From Streptomyces endophytica (GTDB lineage Bacteria; Actinomycetota; Actinomycetes; Streptomycetales; Streptomycetaceae), in contig NZ_CP110636.1 of the NCBI RefSeq assembly GCF_026153355.1, positions 2,232,001 through 2,296,000 on the forward strand: DNA of 64,000 bases, written 5' to 3'. The position numbers and the translations under genes are program-made. Positions 28,060 to 36,473 of the stretch are shown piece after piece (within the stretch, counting starts at the first letter, position 1; the number at the start of each line of letters is the position of its first letter). The notes under the pieces are model-generated. The model saw only the letters and a program-made list of their open reading frames with translations. It searched no databases and was not told the DNA's origin.

Positions 28060-28392
28060 GACGCCCGCGCCGTGGGCCCGCGCCCCCGGGCACACGGCGC
28101 TCCGCCGCAGGTTCCCGGCTTTGCCCAAAGCCATTCCATCGAGTGACCACGCCAGATTCCGGCTGACGAGACGGAGCCCCCCAACTAGGGTGCCGCGCAA
28201 GCGTCCTGCGGCCGCCGCGTCCGATACCGGTGCGGTGGCCACGGGGACGTCCGGCAAGTGGCTCACCGGCATTGCGATGTCAGTGGCCGGTGCCAGAGTG
28301 GTGGTGAGTGAGCTCGCTCGCACCACAACGCGCAATGTTCGAAGGCGTCCGTCCACTGTTCTCTCCGTCCGGCTCCATCAGGACAGCAGGGG
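28060..28392. other. Gene-free stretch after purD
   Basis: No supported gene. A GC hairpin of imperfect GCCGTG...CACACGGC form lies near 28069-28098 and could end purD transcription. An imperfect palindrome centred on GAGCTC lies near 28302-28321. Confidence 0.4.
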
Positions 28393-30216
28393 GTGTACAG
28401 GCTCGTGGCAAGTCCGGAAACAGGCGTCCTGGCGGCGCGTGCCCGTGCCCTCGCCGTGCTGCGGGTCCGCGGCGCCGCGCTGGCCGTGGCGCTGCTGCCC
28501 GCAGCGGTGGCGGTGGTGCTGGCCGTCGGCCGCGCGACCGGCCGTATCGGCGCGGGCTGGGATCCGGCCGGCTGGGTGGCCGGCGGGCTCGCGCTGGTCA
28601 GCCTGCTCCTGGCCGCGCTGGTAGGGGCGGTGGTCGCGCGCGCCCGGCCGGCGCTCAGCCCCTCCGTGCCGATCGAAGAGGAATCCGCCCCGGACCTCTA
28701 CCGCCTCGTCCGTGACCTGGCCGACCGGCTGGAGGTCCCGGCGCCGTCCGCCATAGCCCTCACCCCGGACTGCGACAGCTGGCTGGAGGACCGTACGCAC
28801 CGCGCGCACGGCCCGCCGCGCGGCGCCGGGGGGCCCGAGCCCGGTGCCGGGCGCCGGTCCGCCGCCCCGGTCCTGGTGATCGGCTCGCCGTTCCTGTGGT
28901 GGATGCGGGTCGCCGAGCTGCGCGCCCTGCTCGCCCCCGTGGTGGCCGGCACGGGCCCGTCCGCCCATCCGGACATAGCGGCCGCCCGCCGCTTCATCCG
29001 CGGCCTGGACGCCGCCGTCGCGGTCGCCGCCCGGGCCCGGGGCCCGCTGCGCGGCCCCGCCCTCCGCTTCGCCGGCCGGGTGGCCCGGCTGCTGCTCCGC
29101 GCCTGCCGCGAACACGCCACGATCATGGAGCGGGCCGTCGCGGCCGCCGCCTCCGAGCGCGCCCAGAGCGTCGACTACGGCCTGCGGATCGTCGCCCAGG
29201 AGCAGGTCGGCCTGGCCTACGCGGGCTGGGACCGGCTGCTGACCCGGGTCGCGCTGCCCGCCTGGCGGATGGGCCGCTGGCCGTCCCGCCTGGACGCCGG
29301 CGTGGTCTCCGCGCTCACCGAGCTCTCCCGCCGGGACCGCCTCGCCGACGGCTTCGCCTCCCGGCTGGGCGAGCGCCCCGCCTGCGACCTCCTGGAGGAG
29401 CCCGGCGCCATCGACCGCGCCGCCTCCCTGCTGGCCGCCCGCCTCTTCCACGGCGGCCCGGCCGAGGCCGGCCCCGACTGGTCACCGGTCGGCTGGAACC
29501 AGTACCCGGAAGAGGTCGTGGACCGGAAGTGGCGCCTGGAGGCCGCCCGCCTCCACCGCGTCCTCGACGACCTGCCGGCCCCGGCGCTCGGTCCCGCGCC
29601 GGCCACGCCCCCGGTGGAGCCGTCCCCCGCCCCGTCCTTCTCGTACGCCGGCAGCCCGGCCGGTCCGCCCGCGGGCCGCGGCGGCCCGGCGGACCACCGG
29701 CCCGGCGACGGGCGCCCCGGCGGCCCGCCGTCCGCGCCCGCGCCGCCGCCGGGCCCGACGCTCGACCGGGTCATCGACCGGCTCGCCCATGACGTGCAGG
29801 CCGGCGACCTGGTCGCCGCCCGGCTGGGCGCGGAGGTCGAGCGCGAGGAGCGCGAGGAGGCGGCCCGCCAGGCCGCCCGCGGCAGCCTGGCCGAGGACGC
29901 CGCGGTGGGCGTGGCCTGGGGCGACGGCCTGGCCGAGGGCGGCCTGCCGCTCTTCCCGCTGCAACCGCCCCGTACGGGCCGGGAGCTGCTCGCCGACCAC
30001 GTCACGGCCATGGTCTGCTGCGCCGCCGTGGACACCGCCGGCGCGGTCCCCGGTCTGGACTGGCTCGACGGCCCGGCGCTGCTGGTCGACGGGGCCCGCC
30101 GGGCCGACCTGGGCAGCCCGGTCCTCAGCCTGGTCGACGACGGCGACGCGGGCCCGCTCCGCGGCTGGCTGACCACGGTCGGCGTGCGTCCGGAGAAGCC
30201 CGTCCGCCTGGTGTGA
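28393..30216 (+). CDS. Membrane protein with degenerate M48 peptidase-like domain
   Basis: The 607-residue protein has two membrane helices at about 25-50 and 65-85, then LYRLVRDLADRLEVPAP, like the M48 (HtpX/Ste24) N-terminal domain. Where active enzymes have the zinc motif HExxH after LRAVLAHELAH, this one reads ELRALLAPVVAG, so both histidines and the Glu are lost. A later helix (REHATIMERAVAAAASERAQ) fits the M48 body. The C-terminal 250 residues include a Pro/Gly-rich linker and a conserved acidic domain. It is probably a non-catalytic scaffold. GTG 28393 has AGGGG just upstream. Confidence 0.65.
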   Translation: MYRLVASPETGVLAARARALAVLRVRGAALAVALLPAAVAVVLAVGRATGRIGAGWDPAGWVAGGLALVSLLLAALVGAVVARARPALSPSVPIEEESAPDLYRLVRDLADRLEVPAPSAIALTPDCDSWLEDRTHRAHGPPRGAGGPEPGAGRRSAAPVLVIGSPFLWWMRVAELRALLAPVVAGTGPSAHPDIAAARRFIRGLDAAVAVAARARGPLRGPALRFAGRVARLLLRACREHATIMERAVAAAASERAQSVDYGLRIVAQEQVGLAYAGWDRLLTRVALPAWRMGRWPSRLDAGVVSALTELSRRDRLADGFASRLGERPACDLLEEPGAIDRAASLLAARLFHGGPAEAGPDWSPVGWNQYPEEVVDRKWRLEAARLHRVLDDLPAPALGPAPATPPVEPSPAPSFSYAGSPAGPPAGRGGPADHRPGDGRPGGPPSAPAPPPGPTLDRVIDRLAHDVQAGDLVAARLGAEVEREEREEAARQAARGSLAEDAAVGVAWGDGLAEGGLPLFPLQPPRTGRELLADHVTAMVCCAAVDTAGAVPGLDWLDGPALLVDGARRADLGSPVLSLVDDGDAGPLRGWLTTVGVRPEKPVRLV

Positions 30217-30422
30217 GCCGGGGCCGTGCAGGGCCCCGCCGCACCGGCTGAATGTTCCCCTCCAGTTCGTGATTCGGAGCCAAGGGCATCTAAATTCACG
30301 ACGAAGGGTGACGAAGTGAGTGCGTAATGTGATGTGCTGGGGCGCGGCCGGGTTCACCCAGCCGGACGCAACACCGGCCCGATCGGCCGCGGCCGGTGGG
30401 GGACGCGGGAGGGGAGTGGAAG

Positions 30423-31903
30423 ATGGCGACGGAACACATCAGGCGCTGGGAATCGGGCGCCCTCGCCCACGCGGTCACGGACCCGTTCGGGCAGGGCCCG
30501 CTGCCCTGGCTGCGCGGCAGCGAGAACTACTTCGACTCCGGCCGCATCATCCCCTGGTACGTCGACCCCGCCGTGGCCCAGGGCGATCTGCGGGCGCCCG
30601 CGCCCCGCAAGCTCAACGGCCCGCGCACCGCCGATGACGTCCACGGCCAGATCAAGGGCTTCGCCGACACCGGCGCGGTGTCGCCCGGCGAGGCCATCGA
30701 CTTCCGGGTCTCGGTCGATCCGCCCCAGCCGTTCAGCATCGACGTCTACCGCATCGGCCACTACGCCGGCACCGGCGCCTCCAAGATCACCACCAGCCCC
30801 CGGCTGTCCGGCATCGTCCAGCCGCCCCGATGGCCGCCGGCCGCACCGTCTCCTGCCACCACTGGTGGCAGTCCTGGCGCCTCCAGGTCCCCGCGTTCTG
30901 GCGGCTCGGCGCCTACGTCGCGGTCCTGACCACCGCCGACGGCTGCCGCTCCCACATCCCCTTCACGGTCCGCGACGACCGCCCCGCCGACCTCCTGCTG
31001 CTCCTGCCCGACATCACCTGGCAGGCGTACAACCTCTTCCCCGAGGACGGCCGTACGGGCGCCAGCCTGTACCACGCCTGGGACGAGAAGGGCGCCCTGC
31101 TCGGCGAGCAGGACGCCGCCACCACCGTCTCCTTCGACCGCCCCTACGCCGGCGCCGGCCTCCCCCTCCACGTCGGCCACGCCTACGACTTCATCCGCTG
31201 GGCCGAGCGCTACGGCTACGACCTCGCCTACGCCGACGCCCGCGACCTGCACGCCGGCCGGGTCGATCCGTCCCGCTACCGCGGCCTGGTCTTCCCCGGC
31301 CACGACGAGTACTGGTCGGTCCCCATGCGCCGCACGATCGAGCTGGCCCGGGACACCGGCACCTCCCTGGTCTTCCTCTCCGCCAACACCATGTACTGGC
31401 AGGTCGAGCTCGCCCCGTCCCCCTCGGGCAGCCCCGATTCCCTGCTCACCTGCCGAAAACGCCAGGGCCCCGGCCGCCCCGCCCTGTGGCGCGAGCTCGG
31501 CGACCCCGAGCAGCGGCTGATGGGCATCCAGTACGCCGGCCGGGTCCCCGAGCCGGCCCCGATGATCGTCCGCAACGGCGACCACTGGCTCTGGGAGGCC
31601 ACCGGCGCCCACGAAGGCGACGAGCTCCCCGGCCTGGTCGCCGGCGAGGCCGACCGCTACTTCCCGCGCACCAGCCTCCCCGACCACACCCGCCGCATCC
31701 TGCTCGCGCACTCCCCGTACCGCGACGGCGAAGGCACCCGCCGCCACCAGGAGACCTCCCTCTACCGCGCCCCCAGCGGCGCCCTGGTCTTCGCCTCCGG
31801 CACCTTCGCCTGGTCCCCCGCCCTGGACCGCCCCGGCCACGTCGACGAACGCGTCCAGCGCGCCACCGCCAACCTCCTCGACCGGATCTGCAAACGAGAC
31901 TAG
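30423..31903 (+). pseudogene. N,N-dimethylformamidase beta-subunit-like gene, frameshifted as given
   Basis: The N-terminal part (ATG 30423, GGGGAG 6-7 nt upstream) reads WLRGSENYFDSGRIIPWYVD and IDVYRIGHYAGTGASKI. After a run of four C at 30825-30828 the protein continues in another frame as MAAGRTVSCHHWWQSWRLQ, ITWQAYNLFPEDG, GHDEYWSVPMRRTIE and SLVFLSANTMYWQVE, ending at 31903. One added C gives a single protein of about 493 residues of the dimethylformamidase large-subunit family. The family member studied hydrolyses DMF; the role in Streptomyces is unknown and no small subunit is nearby. Confidence 0.78.
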
Positions 31904-31985
31904 GAGCCGCGCTGCGCCGGACCACGCGCCCCGTACGCGGCCGGGCGGGCCCGAAGGCCCGCCCCGCGCGGGGTCCGTGGTCGTC

Positions 31986-32435
31986 TCAGGCGTCCTCCGC
32001 CCTGGTGGTGGGCAGCAGCTCGCGGATGTCGTGCGGCAGCGAGTGGCTCAGCCGCTCCATCAGTTCCGGGGCCAGCGCGGCGTCCAGCACCTCGAAGACC
32101 GCCGCCGCCTCCTGGAGGGCCGCCTGCTCGGAGACCCCGCCGCGCCAGGCGACCCGTGCGGCGAAAACCGTGAGGTCGAAGCGCTCGCCGTCGCCCGGAG
32201 GGGCCGCCCCGCCCCGTTCCGCCGAAGGTCCGGTGGAACCCCCGGCCTGCTGTGGCTCCCGGGTCAGATGGCCCGCCAATTCGTGCGGCAACTGCGCCGC
32301 GACGTGCCGGGCCAGCCCGGAGGGCACCCGCTCGGCCACCGTCTCCAGCGTCGAACGAACCGCTCGTTCCGCCGCCCCCCGGTCCGGCAGTGAGGCGCGC
32401 TCCTGCACCAGAGCGAGGAACTCGTGATGCTGCAT
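31986..32435 (-). CDS. DUF2267 family protein
   Basis: The 149-residue protein begins MQHHEFLALVQERASLPDRG and contains ERVPSGLARHVAAQLPHEL and ELMERLSHSLPHDIRELL, the duplicated helical pattern of DUF2267. The family is common near stress genes in actinobacteria, with no proven activity. It is convergent with the gene at 30423. Confidence 0.85.
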   Translation of the reverse strand: MQHHEFLALVQERASLPDRGAAERAVRSTLETVAERVPSGLARHVAAQLPHELAGHLTREPQQAGGSTGPSAERGGAAPPGDGERFDLTVFAARVAWRGGVSEQAALQEAAAVFEVLDAALAPELMERLSHSLPHDIRELLPTTRAEDA

Positions 32436-32701
32436 GGTTCTGCCTCCCTTCCCAGCCGTCGCCTACCCGGCGTCCGCGCCACCCATCGCGGGCGGGGTGG
32501 ACCTTCGGGAGGAATAGCCGCTTCCGCGTGGCCCGTACCGCCGCCGCCCCGCAATCCACCTCAAGAGCTCAACCCGCCGTCCGCCCGCCCCACCCGAGAG
32601 GACACCCCTTCCTCCCGCCCCTTTCTTCCGTGTTTGTCGTCACGGAACGCCGGGAACCCAACGACAGATCCCGACCCACGGCCGACTTCTGGAGGCATCT
32701 C

Positions 32702-33040
32702 ATGGCGGAGTCCGGGCCCGTGAGCGACACGCTCTGGGACGAGTTCCACGCCCTGGTCAATATGACCTCGCGCGAGCTGCGGGACTGGCTGAGCACCGAC
32801 GCGGCGGGCGAGGAGACCGAGGAGGTCCCCGACCGGGCCGGCAAGCGCACCGGCCGCCGGGTCCTGGGAATCCTGGGCAAGCGCCGCACCGACCTCACGG
32901 AGGACGACGTACGGATCATGGAGCAGGTCTGCGACACCGTCCGTTCCCAGCGGGACGCCTCCCGCGACCCCCGGGCCGGCGGCGACTCCTGGCGTCACGG
33001 CCTGATGAGCATGGGCCACGACCCCCTCAAGCCGGCCTAG
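32702..33040 (+). CDS. DUF3140 family protein
   Basis: The 112-residue protein from ATG 32702 has GGAGG 6 nt upstream. LWDEFHALVNMTSRELRDWL, RRVLGILGKRRTDLTEDDV and the ending SWRHGLMSMGHDPLKP match DUF3140, a small charged family of unknown role often found in stress regions. It is divergent from the DUF2267 gene, and the two may share a regulated intergenic region. Confidence 0.85.
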   Translation: MAESGPVSDTLWDEFHALVNMTSRELRDWLSTDAAGEETEEVPDRAGKRTGRRVLGILGKRRTDLTEDDVRIMEQVCDTVRSQRDASRDPRAGGDSWRHGLMSMGHDPLKPA

Positions 33041-33127
33041 GCGAGCACCCCCACCCCTGCGACAGCGACGTACCTCGGCGTACGGGAGAATCGGTACGAC
33101 TCCTGGATCAACCTACGCGGAGGAAGC

Positions 33128-34027
33128 GTGTCCGGTTTTGTAGAAAAGCCTGAGCCCGTGGAGGTCCCGGGGCTCACCCACCTCCACACCGGCAAGGTGC
33201 GCGACCTCTACCAGAACGCCGCCGGTGAACTGATCATGGTCGCCAGCGACCGCCTGTCCGCCTACGACTGGGTGCTGCCCAGCGAGATCCCCGACAAGGG
33301 CCGGGTGCTCACCCAGCTCTCCCTGTGGTGGTTCGACCAGCTCTCGGACCTGGCCGCCGACCACGTGCTGTCCACCGAGCTCCCGCCCGGCGCCCCGGCC
33401 GACTGGGCCGGCCGCACCCTGGTCTGCAAGTCGCTGCGCATGGTCCCCGTCGAGTGCGTGGCCCGCGGCTACCTCGCCGGCTCCGGCCTCGTCGAGTACC
33501 GCGACACCCGTACGGTCTGCGGCCTGGCGCTCCCCGAGGGCCTGGACGACGGCTCCGAGCTCCCCGCGCCGATCTTCACCCCCGCGACGAAGGCCGCGGT
33601 CGGCGACCACGACGAGAACGTCTCCTACGAGGAGATCGCCCACCAGGTCGGCGCCGAGACCGCGGCCCAGCTCCGCCAGCTCACCCTGGCCGTCTACGCC
33701 CGGGCCCGCGACATCGCCCGCGAACGCGGACTGATCCTGGCGGACACCAAGTTCGAGTTCGGCTTCGACGGCGACACCCTCATCCTGGCCGACGAGGTCC
33801 TCACCCCGGACTCCTCCCGCTACTGGCCCGCCGACCAGTGGCAGCCCGGCCGCCCCCAGCCGTCCTTCGACAAGCAGTACGTCCGCGACTGGCTGACCTC
33901 GCCCACCTCCGGCTGGGACCGGCACGGCGAGCAGCCGCCGCCCGCCCTCCCGCAGGAAGTCATCGAGCGCACCCGCGCCAAGTACATCGAGGCGTACGAG
34001 CGCCTCACCGGCCTGAGCTGGTCGTAA
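33128..34027 (+). CDS. purC: Phosphoribosylaminoimidazole-succinocarboxamide synthase
   Basis: PurC ligates aspartate to CAIR with ATP to form SAICAR, the eighth step of purine synthesis. The 299-residue protein has HTGKVRDLYQ near the N-terminus (nucleotide loop), VASDRLSAYDWVLPSEIPDKG, VPVECVARGYLAGSG, and LADTKFEFGFD. GTG 33128 follows GGAGG by 5 nt. A bidirectional terminator separates it from the tRNA genes on the opposite strand. Confidence 0.95.
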   Translation: MSGFVEKPEPVEVPGLTHLHTGKVRDLYQNAAGELIMVASDRLSAYDWVLPSEIPDKGRVLTQLSLWWFDQLSDLAADHVLSTELPPGAPADWAGRTLVCKSLRMVPVECVARGYLAGSGLVEYRDTRTVCGLALPEGLDDGSELPAPIFTPATKAAVGDHDENVSYEEIAHQVGAETAAQLRQLTLAVYARARDIARERGLILADTKFEFGFDGDTLILADEVLTPDSSRYWPADQWQPGRPQPSFDKQYVRDWLTSPTSGWDRHGEQPPPALPQEVIERTRAKYIEAYERLTGLSWS

Positions 34028-34060
34028 CGGCCGCCGGACGCCCGGCCGGACACAAAAGGA

Positions 34061-34091
34061 GAGAGCCCCCGGTCACCGACCGGGGGCTCTC
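34061..34091. terminator. Bidirectional terminator, purC / tRNA-Gly
   Basis: A perfect 14-bp stem (34061-34074 with 34078-34091) is followed by CCTTTCG on the plus strand and CCTTTTGTG on the minus strand. Confidence 0.8.
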
Positions 34092-34101
34092 CCTTTCGTG
34101 G

Positions 34102-34174
34102 AGCGGACGACGAGGCTCGAACTCGCGACCTCAACCTTGGCAAGGTTGCGCTCTACCAACTGAGCTACGTCCGC
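34102..34174 (-). tRNA. tRNA-Gly (anticodon GCC)
   Basis: The 73-nt cloverleaf has a 7-bp acceptor stem GCGGACG/CGTCCGC, anticodon GCC in the loop TTGCCAA, a normal D-loop (AGTTGGTAGA) and T-loop TTCGAGC. CCA is not encoded. A TATAGT -10 box lies on the minus strand at 34233-34228. Confidence 0.95.
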
Positions 34175-34556
34175 ATGCTCCGTGCCGAGCTCCTGTTTCC
34201 AGTCGCCTACCGCGCGGTGCGGGCTCCACTATAGCCAACCCCGAGGGCTAGCCGGGACCGCCACCGCAGGACGTATCACCCTCGCCCGGCTCCCACCGGA
34301 ACCGAGGGCGGCCGACGCGCACCGGCTCCCCGCGCCGGCGGAACACCGGGGACTCGACTTCTTGACCGCCAACTCCCGGCCGGCGAAACCGTTTCCGCCG
34401 GGAAGGCCCGAAGAACGGTCCGGACCTTCTCGCCGGTCATGCCCGGAACCCGGAAAACGATCTGCGGGCCGACCCGCCCTCTCGATCACTTGGCTCCGTG
34501 ACATCCGTCACGCCAATTCCCGCAGATCACGATTCCGGGCGGCGGTGGGAAATGCA
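34175..34556. other. Spacer between tRNA-Gly genes
   Basis: No gene is seen. It holds the promoter of the tRNA at 34102-34174 (minus-strand TATAGT at 34233-34228, about 55 nt before the mature 5' end). Confidence 0.5.
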
Positions 34557-34586
34557 GAAGGCCCCGGTCACAAGGACCGGGCCTTC
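34557..34586 (-). terminator. Terminator of the second tRNA-Gly gene
   Basis: GAAGGCCC-type arms of 12-13 nt with one bulged C form a stem just beyond the tRNA 3' end on the minus strand. Confidence 0.6.
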
Positions 34587-34592
34587 ATTCTG

Positions 34593-34665
34593 AGCGGACG
34601 ACGAGGCTCGAACTCGCGACCTCAACCTTGGCAAGGTTGCGCTCTACCAACTGAGCTACGTCCGC
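34593..34665 (-). tRNA. tRNA-Gly (anticodon GCC), second copy
   Basis: This copy is identical over 73 nt to the one at 34102-34174. On the minus strand it has a promoter-like CTCGAC, 17-nt spacer, TAGAGT (34731 to 34703). Confidence 0.95.
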
Positions 34666-34739
34666 AGGCATCCACTCGGCTTTCACCGGTGGCGCGACAG
34701 CTACTCTACCTGATCCAAAGGACTGGTCGAGACTGTCAG

Positions 34740-34811
34740 AGCGGGTGACAGGGATTGCACACTGCGCCTCCCCCTTGGAAAGGGGGCGCTCTACTACTGA
34801 GCTACACCCGC
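34740..34811 (-). tRNA. Atypical tRNA-Gly (anticodon TCC)
   Basis: The 72-nt gene has a perfect acceptor stem GCGGGTG/CACCCGC with discriminator T and an anticodon arm CCCCC-TTTCCAA-GGGGG. The D-loop is AGTAGTA, so G18-G19 is lost. The T-loop region reads GTGCAATC instead of TTCGAAT, and the T-stem (GCAGT/CCTGT) has only four pairs. Thus the D-loop/T-loop contact that shapes a normal tRNA cannot form. It has its own TAGAGT -10 box (minus strand, 34867-34862). It may serve peptidoglycan synthesis rather than translation (see findings). Confidence 0.82.
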
Positions 34812-34930
34812 GTGACTCCTCGGGGCCCGGCCTTTCGGCCTCGCCCCTCGGCGTGCTCCAGACTCTAGCTGATCAGTAGGGGTGCTGTGCAAGTCGGCTG
34901 CGCCCGGGCCGGCGGACGCCGGCAAGTCGG

Positions 34931-35251
34931 TTAGTGGTTCGCCGCGTTGAAGGCCTCGTAGACCTTCTTGGGGATCCGGCCGCGCGGCGGGACGTCCATC
35001 TGGTGCGAGCGGGCCCAGGCGCGGACGGCGGCCGGGTCGGGGTTCACCGCGGTCCGGGTGTAGGCCTTGCCGGACTTGGCCCGCTTGCGGCCGGCCTCGA
35101 CGAAGGGAGCGAGGGCACCGCGCAGTTTCTTCGCATTGGCGGGATTGAGGTCGATCTCGTACGACTTCCCGTCCAATCCGAAGGCGACCGTCTCTGCGGC
35201 TTCTCCTCCGTCGATGTCATCGGAGAGCGTTACTACTACGCGCTGCGCCAC
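34931..35251 (-). CDS. lsrL: Lsr2-family nucleoid protein (LsrL-type paralogue)
   Basis: The 106-residue protein begins MAQRVVVTLSDDIDGGEAAE and has the N-terminal dimerisation half (YEIDLNPANAKKLRGALAPF). Its C-terminal DNA-binding half is VRAWARSHQMDVPPRGRIPK, in which PRGRIP corresponds to the AT-hook-like RGR loop that enters the minor groove. Lsr2 proteins silence AT-rich DNA. Position beside purS matches the second Streptomyces copy (LsrL) rather than the main Lsr2; that assignment rests on remembered synteny. Confidence 0.88.
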   Translation of the reverse strand: MAQRVVVTLSDDIDGGEAAETVAFGLDGKSYEIDLNPANAKKLRGALAPFVEAGRKRAKSGKAYTRTAVNPDPAAVRAWARSHQMDVPPRGRIPKKVYEAFNAANH

Positions 35252-35550
35252 GGATATCGGTCCTTTCGTGGAGCGACCCCGTGTTGACGTGGGGTGATGC
35301 TCCGGATCCGGCTGATTGGGATCAATGCTTTTTCATTTGTACAGCGATGGGCATTGCATTGTGAAGCCCAGTTAATTTCGTCAGCGTGTCTTCCCGCAAT
35401 CCAGCCTCCGGATCTTTTCGAGGATTTTTCCTTGGGGCACTCCGCCCGATACCGCACCGTGATCGGGCAGGCGGGATATCTATGCGCGTAGATTTTCGAA
35501 CACGGTACTGTGAGGGCACCGCCTTACGCACCACACCACCGGGAGTGCCA
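35252..35550. other. AT-richer divergent gap, lsrL / purS
   Basis: The stretch 35310-35395 is clearly richer in A and T than the rest of the window (for example CTTTTTCATTTGTACAG). Lsr2-type proteins bind such DNA, so autoregulation is plausible. A TACTGT box at 35506-35511 may be the -10 for purS. Confidence 0.45.
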
Positions 35551-35796
35551 GTGGCACGCGTCGTCGTCGACGTCATGCTCAAGCCGGAGATCCTCGACCC
35601 GCAGGGGCAGGCGGTGCAGCGCGCACTGCCTCGTCTGGGTTTCGAAGGGATCGCCGATGTCCGTCAGGGCAAGCGTTTCGAACTAGAGGTGGAGGGACCG
35701 GTCGATGAGGCCGCCCTCGCCCGGGTCCACGAGATGGCCGGAACGTTCCTCGCCAACACCGTCATCGAAGACTTCACCGTGCGGGTCGAGTCATGA
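35551..35796 (+). CDS. purS: FGAM synthase subunit PurS
   Basis: This 81-residue subunit joins PurQ and the small-type PurL in the phosphoribosylformylglycinamidine synthase complex (step four of purine synthesis), where it structures the complex. [19 protein letters not shown] and [14 protein letters not shown] are typical. GTG 35551 has GGGAG 5 nt upstream. It overlaps purQ by 4 nt (ATGA). Confidence 0.95.
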   Translation: MARVVVDVMLKPEILDPQGQAVQRALPRLGFEGIADVRQGKRFELEVEGPVDEAALARVHEMAGTFLANTVIEDFTVRVES

Positions 35797-36473
35797 CCTC
35801 GCGTATCGGTGTGATCACTTTCCCCGGCACGCTCGATGACCGCGACACCCAGCGCGCGGTCGGTCTGGCGGGCGCCGAGGCGGTGCCGTTGTGGCACCGT
35901 GACAAGGACCTCAAGCAGGTCGACGCCGTGGTCCTGCCCGGCGGGTTTTCCTACGGCGATTACCTGCGCGCCGGGGCGATCTCGCGCTTTTCGCCGGTCA
36001 TGGAGACCGTCATCGAGCAGGCGAAGGCCGGGCTTCCGGTCCTGGGTATCTGCAACGGGTTCCAGGTGCTGACCGAGACGCATCTGCTGCCGGGCGCGAT
36101 GCTGCGCAACAACCATCTGCACTTCATCTGCCGCGATCAGAGGCTGCGGGTGGAGAACGCCACCACGGCGTGGACCGCGGACTACGAGGCGGGGCAGGAG
36201 ATCTCCATCCCGCTGAAGAACATCGACGGTCGGTACACCGCCGACGAGCGCACGCTGGATGAGCTGGAGGCGGAGGGCCGGGTGGTCTTCCGTTATCTGG
36301 ACGGCAACCCCAATGGTTCGCTGCGTGACATTGCCGGCATCACGAATGCGGCGGGCAATGTGGTGGGCCTGATGCCGCACCCCGAGCACGCGGTGGAGCC
36401 GCTGATCGGGACGGGCCGGACCGACGGCCTGGGATTCTTCACCTCGATCCTGAAGAAGCTGGTGGGCGCCTGA
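35793..36473 (+). CDS. purQ: FGAM synthase glutaminase subunit PurQ
   Basis: PurQ is a class I glutamine amidotransferase that supplies ammonia to PurL. The 226 residues include [14 protein letters not shown], the nucleophile elbow VLGICNGFQ with its cysteine near 86, and the His/Glu pair in MPHPEHAVE. The start overlaps purS (ATGA) and the stop overlaps purL by one base (TGATG), so the three subunits are made in coupled fashion. Confidence 0.96.
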   Translation: MTSRIGVITFPGTLDDRDTQRAVGLAGAEAVPLWHRDKDLKQVDAVVLPGGFSYGDYLRAGAISRFSPVMETVIEQAKAGLPVLGICNGFQVLTETHLLPGAMLRNNHLHFICRDQRLRVENATTAWTADYEAGQEISIPLKNIDGRYTADERTLDELEAEGRVVFRYLDGNPNGSLRDIAGITNAAGNVVGLMPHPEHAVEPLIGTGRTDGLGFFTSILKKLVGA

